Source: Hyphomicrobiaceae bacterium (lineage in GTDB: Bacteria > Pseudomonadota > Alphaproteobacteria > Rhizobiales > MH13). From it: a DNA stretch of 7,480 nucleotides. Within the stretch, counting starts at the first letter, position 1; every line of letters begins with the position of its first letter. Under the pieces are notes generated by a model. That model was not told where the DNA came from and ran no database searches. It saw nothing but the letters and a program-made list of their open reading frames with translations. The DNA lies in contig JAGRKQ010000103.1 of NCBI GenBank assembly GCA_020442235.1, forward strand, positions 9,803-17,282, read 5' to 3'. Of this stretch, positions 5,118 through 7,480 are shown piece by piece. A program made the translations under genes and the position numbers.

Positions 5118-5923
5118 GGGCGCGCCTCACCCGGCCGGGCAAATCCATGGCGCGCAAAAATGGCCTGCGCCCCTTCCGATGCCAGAAAGGCGAGAAAGAC
5201 ATCGGCGGCGGGGTTGTCACGGCCCTGAACGCGCGCGGCCGGATAGAGGATCGGCGCGTGCGTTTCCGCGGCAAAGATCCCGGCCAGCATCACGAGAGGC
5301 TCCGCACGCGCGTCGCTTTCATAAACGATGCCGAACATCGCTTCACCCAGCGCCACCAGCCGCAGGGCCGCGCGCACATTGTCCGTCTGGACCAGACGCG
5401 GCTCCAGTTCCGTCCGGGCGCCAAGCGCCGTCAGGGCCTCGCTTGCATAGATTCCGGCCGGGACGGCATCGACCAGGGCAACGGCAAGACGGCCCTCCCC
5501 GACCAACCCGACAAGATCGTAACCGGGCCCGATAATTGCGGGGGGGCTTTCCGGTTCCTCTCCATCCCGCCGGGCAATGAGGACAAGACGGTTGGCCAGA
5601 AGATTCCGGCGGCTTTCACGGTCGATCAGGCCGGCCGCTTCCAGATGGTCCATCCAGCCGGTGTTGGCGGACATGAAGATGTCGGCCGGCGCACCGGCTT
5701 CGATCTGACGCGCGAGCGCGGACGACCCGGCATAGGAGATGAGAACCTGCGTGCCCGTTTCGGCCTCATGAAGGCCGGCCAGTTCATCAAGGGCGTTCTT
5801 CAGGCTCGCAGCGGCGAAAACCGTGACCCGCCCCGCATCGGCATGGGACATCTCAAAGGCTGCCGGAAGGGGCGCAAAAACGAGGACCAGCCCGAACAGG
5901 AGACGACACAGGCCAGCACGCAC
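5114..5923 (-). CDS. modA: Periplasmic molybdate-binding protein ModA
   Basis: This receptor captures molybdate in the periplasm for ModBC. The 269 residues include a signal peptide (basic start, hydrophobic LLFGLVLVFAPLPAA, cleavage probably after SHADA at about residue 30), then the type II binding-protein fold. Residues aligned with the E. coli ligand set are visible: Ser40 in FAAASLKNAL, Ser67 in YAGSSALARQIEAGAPADIF, the VPAGIYA loop (154-160), DNVRAAL (181-187) and Tyr201 in GIVYESDA. The start is GTG (5921-5923), supported by AGGAG about 9 nt upstream; the neighbouring GTG and TTG triplets are out of frame. It follows fdsD by 86 nt, the longest gap in the right-hand operon, and overlaps modB by 4 nt. 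Tungstate binding cannot be excluded from sequence. Confidence 0.95.
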   Translation of the reverse strand: MRAGLCRLLFGLVLVFAPLPAAFEMSHADAGRVTVFAAASLKNALDELAGLHEAETGTQVLISYAGSSALARQIEAGAPADIFMSANTGWMDHLEAAGLIDRESRRNLLANRLVLIARRDGEEPESPPAIIGPGYDLVGLVGEGRLAVALVDAVPAGIYASEALTALGARTELEPRLVQTDNVRAALRLVALGEAMFGIVYESDARAEPLVMLAGIFAAETHAPILYPAARVQGRDNPAADVFLAFLASEGAQAIFARHGFARPGEARP

Positions 5924-5956
5924 GCAACAAATCTCCTCTCGGCAAATTCGGGTGCA

Positions 5957-5985
5957 ACTATCGCCACCGGCAGGCCCTGCGGCAA
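5957..5985 (-). promoter_or_regulatory. Candidate internal promoter before modA
   Basis: On the minus strand TTGCCG (5980-5985) and GATAGT (5957-5962) are separated by 17 nt, each matching four of six positions of the sigma-70 consensus. An interrupted palindrome GCAGG-C-CCTGC (5970-5980) occupies the spacer. This could drive modABC independently of the formate dehydrogenase genes. No clear ModE site or Moco riboswitch is visible in the 86-nt gap. The match is weak and by eye. Confidence 0.28.
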
Positions 5986-6009
5986 GTGATGCTGCTCAAG
6001 GATGCCGGA

Positions 6010-6225
6010 TCAGGTTTCGGCACGGATGCCGGCCAGCGCCTCGACGACAAGCGGATGCAGTCCCTTGCCGTCCCTTGCGGCATAATCCGAAAGCTGGGCG
6101 CGCATGCGCGGATCCCAGAAATCATTGATGTGGGATGAGACGCGCGCGGCCATGTCGTCACCGGGCTGTGTGGCGAAAAAGGCCGCGATCTGGTTGGCCA
6201 TGCGCACCATCTTGTCAGGCGACAT
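6010..6225 (-). CDS. fdsD: NAD-dependent formate dehydrogenase delta subunit FdsD
   Basis: This 71-residue protein fits the FdsD family. It is small and mostly helical, with MVRMANQIAAFFATQ (6-20), then HINDFWDPRMRAQL (32-45), and a closing HPLVVEALAGI (57-67); the NQIAxFF and DFWDPRMR segments are the recognisable family pattern. FdsD is a small partner of soluble NAD-dependent molybdenum formate dehydrogenases (FdsGBA). Its role is poorly defined, and it is thought to aid assembly or stability of the cytoplasmic complex. The ATG at 6223-6225 has GGAGGGG 8-9 nt upstream and overlaps the fdhD stop by 11 nt. This gene is the best marker that the partial upstream gene is an Fds-type rather than a respiratory formate dehydrogenase. 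Confidence 0.93.
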   Translation of the reverse strand: MSPDKMVRMANQIAAFFATQPGDDMAARVSSHINDFWDPRMRAQLSDYAARDGKGLHPLVVEALAGIRAET

Positions 6226-7066
6226 CGCAGGGCCCCTCCATTAACTGATCACGATTGCTCAGAATGTCGATGCTGCCGCCTTGTGCATAGGCTGCGAGGA
6301 CGATCCCGGCGCGCTCGGCAAGACGCACCGCAAGGGCCGTCGGCGCCGAGGGGGAGACGAGAACCGGGCATCCCGCCATGGCCGATTTCTGCACCATGTC
6401 GACCGAGATGCGCGAGGTCAGCACCACCGCGCCTTCCGCCGCATCAAGGCCCCTCTGCCGCAAGGCCCCGATCAGCTTGTCGAGCGCGTTGTGCCGGCCG
6501 ACATCTTCGCGCAGAAGGACCATGCCGTCCCGCGGCGTCAGGAAACCCGCGGCGTGAACGGCGCGCGTGCGGTCATGAAGGGACTGGCCATCCCGCAAAC
6601 GATCCGGCGCCTCCATCAGGCTGCGCATCGTGAAGGCCGGAACGGGGCTGCGGCGTAGCGGCACATCACGCAGAGCCTCTTCCAGACTTTCCAGACCGCA
6701 CAGACCACACCCGAGAGGCCCGGCCATGGAACGGCGACGGCGCGCCAATGCCTCACCGGCCGGGCTTGCCAGACGGATGCGCAGTTCAATGCCGGTTTCA
6801 TCATCGCCCAGCGTCTGCGGCAGGATGTCGATCTGCTCGATCTCGTCAGACCCGGCGATGATGGCTTCGGTGAGGGCAAAACCGAGGGCAAAGTCCTCAA
6901 GGTCGATGGGGCTGGCCATCATCACCGCCTGAGTGGAGCCATCGAACACCAGCGCGACGGGCACTTCTTCGGCAAGGAGCCGGCTTGCGGTGCGCGTATC
7001 TTCACCGGCAACACGGACCGCCGCTCGAAGGCTATCGGCTTTCGGCACATCCACGCGCATCATCAT
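6215..7066 (-). CDS. fdhD: Formate dehydrogenase accessory sulfurtransferase FdhD
   Basis: FdhD passes sulfur from a cysteine desulfurase to the bis-MGD molybdenum cofactor before insertion into formate dehydrogenase, a step required for activity. The protein has 283 residues (E. coli 277). Visible family motifs are SPIDLEDFALGF (52-63), the sulfur-carrying CGLCG with Cys120 and Cys123, and LLREDVGRHNALDKLIG in the C-terminal half, followed by LTSRISVDMVQKSAMAG. Three ATG codons are tandem at 7058-7066. The first forms an ATGA overlap (4 nt) with the fdsA stop and is used here, though either later one would change the protein by only one or two residues. In Fds operons this gene is often called fdsC. 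It is cytoplasmic, and its position directly behind the catalytic subunit matches its maturation role. Confidence 0.96.
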   Translation of the reverse strand: MMMRVDVPKADSLRAAVRVAGEDTRTASRLLAEEVPVALVFDGSTQAVMMASPIDLEDFALGFALTEAIIAGSDEIEQIDILPQTLGDDETGIELRIRLASPAGEALARRRRSMAGPLGCGLCGLESLEEALRDVPLRRSPVPAFTMRSLMEAPDRLRDGQSLHDRTRAVHAAGFLTPRDGMVLLREDVGRHNALDKLIGALRQRGLDAAEGAVVLTSRISVDMVQKSAMAGCPVLVSPSAPTALAVRLAERAGIVLAAYAQGGSIDILSNRDQLMEGPCDVA

Positions 7067-7480
7067 TCGGCCGCCGGAAGGATGCGGCGCGCTTTGTCGC
7101 TGCGCCCGGCATAGTCTTCCTGCCAGGCGCTCGGGCCGTTGCTCGGCATCACCTGCACGGCGGTCACCTTGTATTCGGGGCAGTTGGTGGCCCAGTCGGA
7201 ATTGTCGGTGGTGACGACATTCGCCTGCGTTCCGGGGTGATGGAAGGTCGTGTAGACGACGCCCGGCGCCACCCGCTCGGTGATGAGGGCGCGCAGGGTG
7301 GTTTCGCCGCTGCGCGAGGAAAGGCGCACAAAATCGCCATCACACACGCCGCGCTGTTCAGCATCATGCGGGTGGATTTCAAGGCGATCCTCGCCATGCC
7401 AGACGGTGTTCTCGGTGCGCCGGGTCTGCGCCCCGACATTATACTGGCTGAGAATGCGCCCGGTCGTCAGAAGCAGGGGA
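7063..7480 (-). CDS. fdsA: NAD-dependent formate dehydrogenase alpha subunit, C-terminal part only
   Basis: The last 138 codons of a gene entering from the right edge. They encode the molybdopterin dinucleotide-binding (C-terminal) domain of a formate dehydrogenase catalytic subunit. Visible motifs are LTTGRILSQYNVGAQTRRTE near the edge, EIHPHDAEQRGV, GDFVRLSSRSGE, APGVVYTTFHHPGTQANVV and NCPEYKVTAVQV. The whole subunit would catalyse formate + NAD+ to CO2 + NADH with FdsB and FdsG, using a Mo-bis-MGD centre and Fe-S clusters in the N-terminal portion outside the window. The stop (TGA at 7063-7065) overlaps fdhD by 4 nt. The subunit type is assigned from the domain plus the FdhD and FdsD neighbours; a respiratory or FdhF-like enzyme is less likely. 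The catalytic Cys or Sec position is not in view. Confidence 0.9.
   Translation of the reverse strand, partial: PLLLTTGRILSQYNVGAQTRRTENTVWHGEDRLEIHPHDAEQRGVCDGDFVRLSSRSGETTLRALITERVAPGVVYTTFHHPGTQANVVTTDNSDWATNCPEYKVTAVQVMPSNGPSAWQEDYAGRSDKARRILPAAE

Noticed and set aside
3346..5274. A 642-codon open frame on the minus strand spanning modC, modB and part of modA
   Set aside because: Only its last 360 codons encode ModC. The upstream part is arginine- and glycine-rich out-of-frame shadow of modB/modA, and the modB TGA/modC ATG overlap fixes the start.
5042..5989. A 315-codon plus-strand open frame opposite modA
   Set aside because: Antisense to a clear ModA; composition is that of a shadow frame with no recognisable domain.
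5924..6009. Moco riboswitch or ModE box upstream of modA
   Set aside because: The 86-nt gap is too short for a full Moco riboswitch, and I see no ATCGnTATATA-type inverted repeat.
1..7480. CRISPR arrays, tRNA/rRNA genes, insertion sequences or phage remnants
   Set aside because: No regularly spaced repeats, structured RNA gene, transposase motifs or terminal inverted repeats were seen; genes are continuous housekeeping-type operons.

Overview
The window is a gene-dense, high-GC stretch of what looks like an alphaproteobacterial chromosome or large replicon, most likely Hyphomicrobiales/Rhizobiaceae-like. That placement rests on base composition, protein style and the formate dehydrogenase operon layout; I cannot name a species. 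All intact genes are recognisable families. I see no transposon, phage gene, CRISPR array, tRNA or rRNA, and no gene-free stretch over 300 bases.

Left part (1-2103, all minus strand): a four-gene series read right to left. It starts with an Rrf2-family regulator of NsrR type, with a TTG start and cysteines 91/99/105. A Crp/Fnr-family regulator overlaps its end by 11 nt. Next come a small two-helix DUF2892 membrane protein and a metallo-beta-lactamase-fold hydrolase of persulfide-dioxygenase/Blh style that runs off the left edge. Regulators and effectors together suggest a redox, nitric oxide or reactive-sulfur response module.

Middle (2104-3335, plus strand): divergent from the Rrf2 gene is a two-gene operon, a 1-Cys Prx6-type peroxiredoxin followed 2 nt later by a secreted protein with four EF-hand loops. 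It ends at a strong intrinsic terminator. The divergent 106-bp promoter region holds an imperfect dyad resembling an NsrR site and three copies of the octamer GACGCATC.

Right part (3346-7480, minus strand): the 3' end of an NAD-dependent formate dehydrogenase operon followed by its metal supply. In transcription order these are the C-terminus of FdsA (catalytic molybdopterin subunit, entering from the right edge), FdhD (sulfuration of the Mo cofactor), FdsD (small delta subunit), then ModA, ModB and ModC (periplasmic molybdate binding, permease, ATPase). Joins are tight: fdsA/fdhD, modA/modB and modB/modC overlap by 4 nt and fdhD/fdsD by 11 nt. The only real gap, 86 nt, is between fdsD and modA and may hold a weak internal promoter. 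Placing a molybdate importer directly behind a molybdenum enzyme and its maturation factor couples cofactor supply to enzyme production.

I did not find a clearly new system. The most interesting lead is the Rrf2 plus Crp/Fnr regulator pair and its candidate operators beside peroxide- and sulfur-handling genes.
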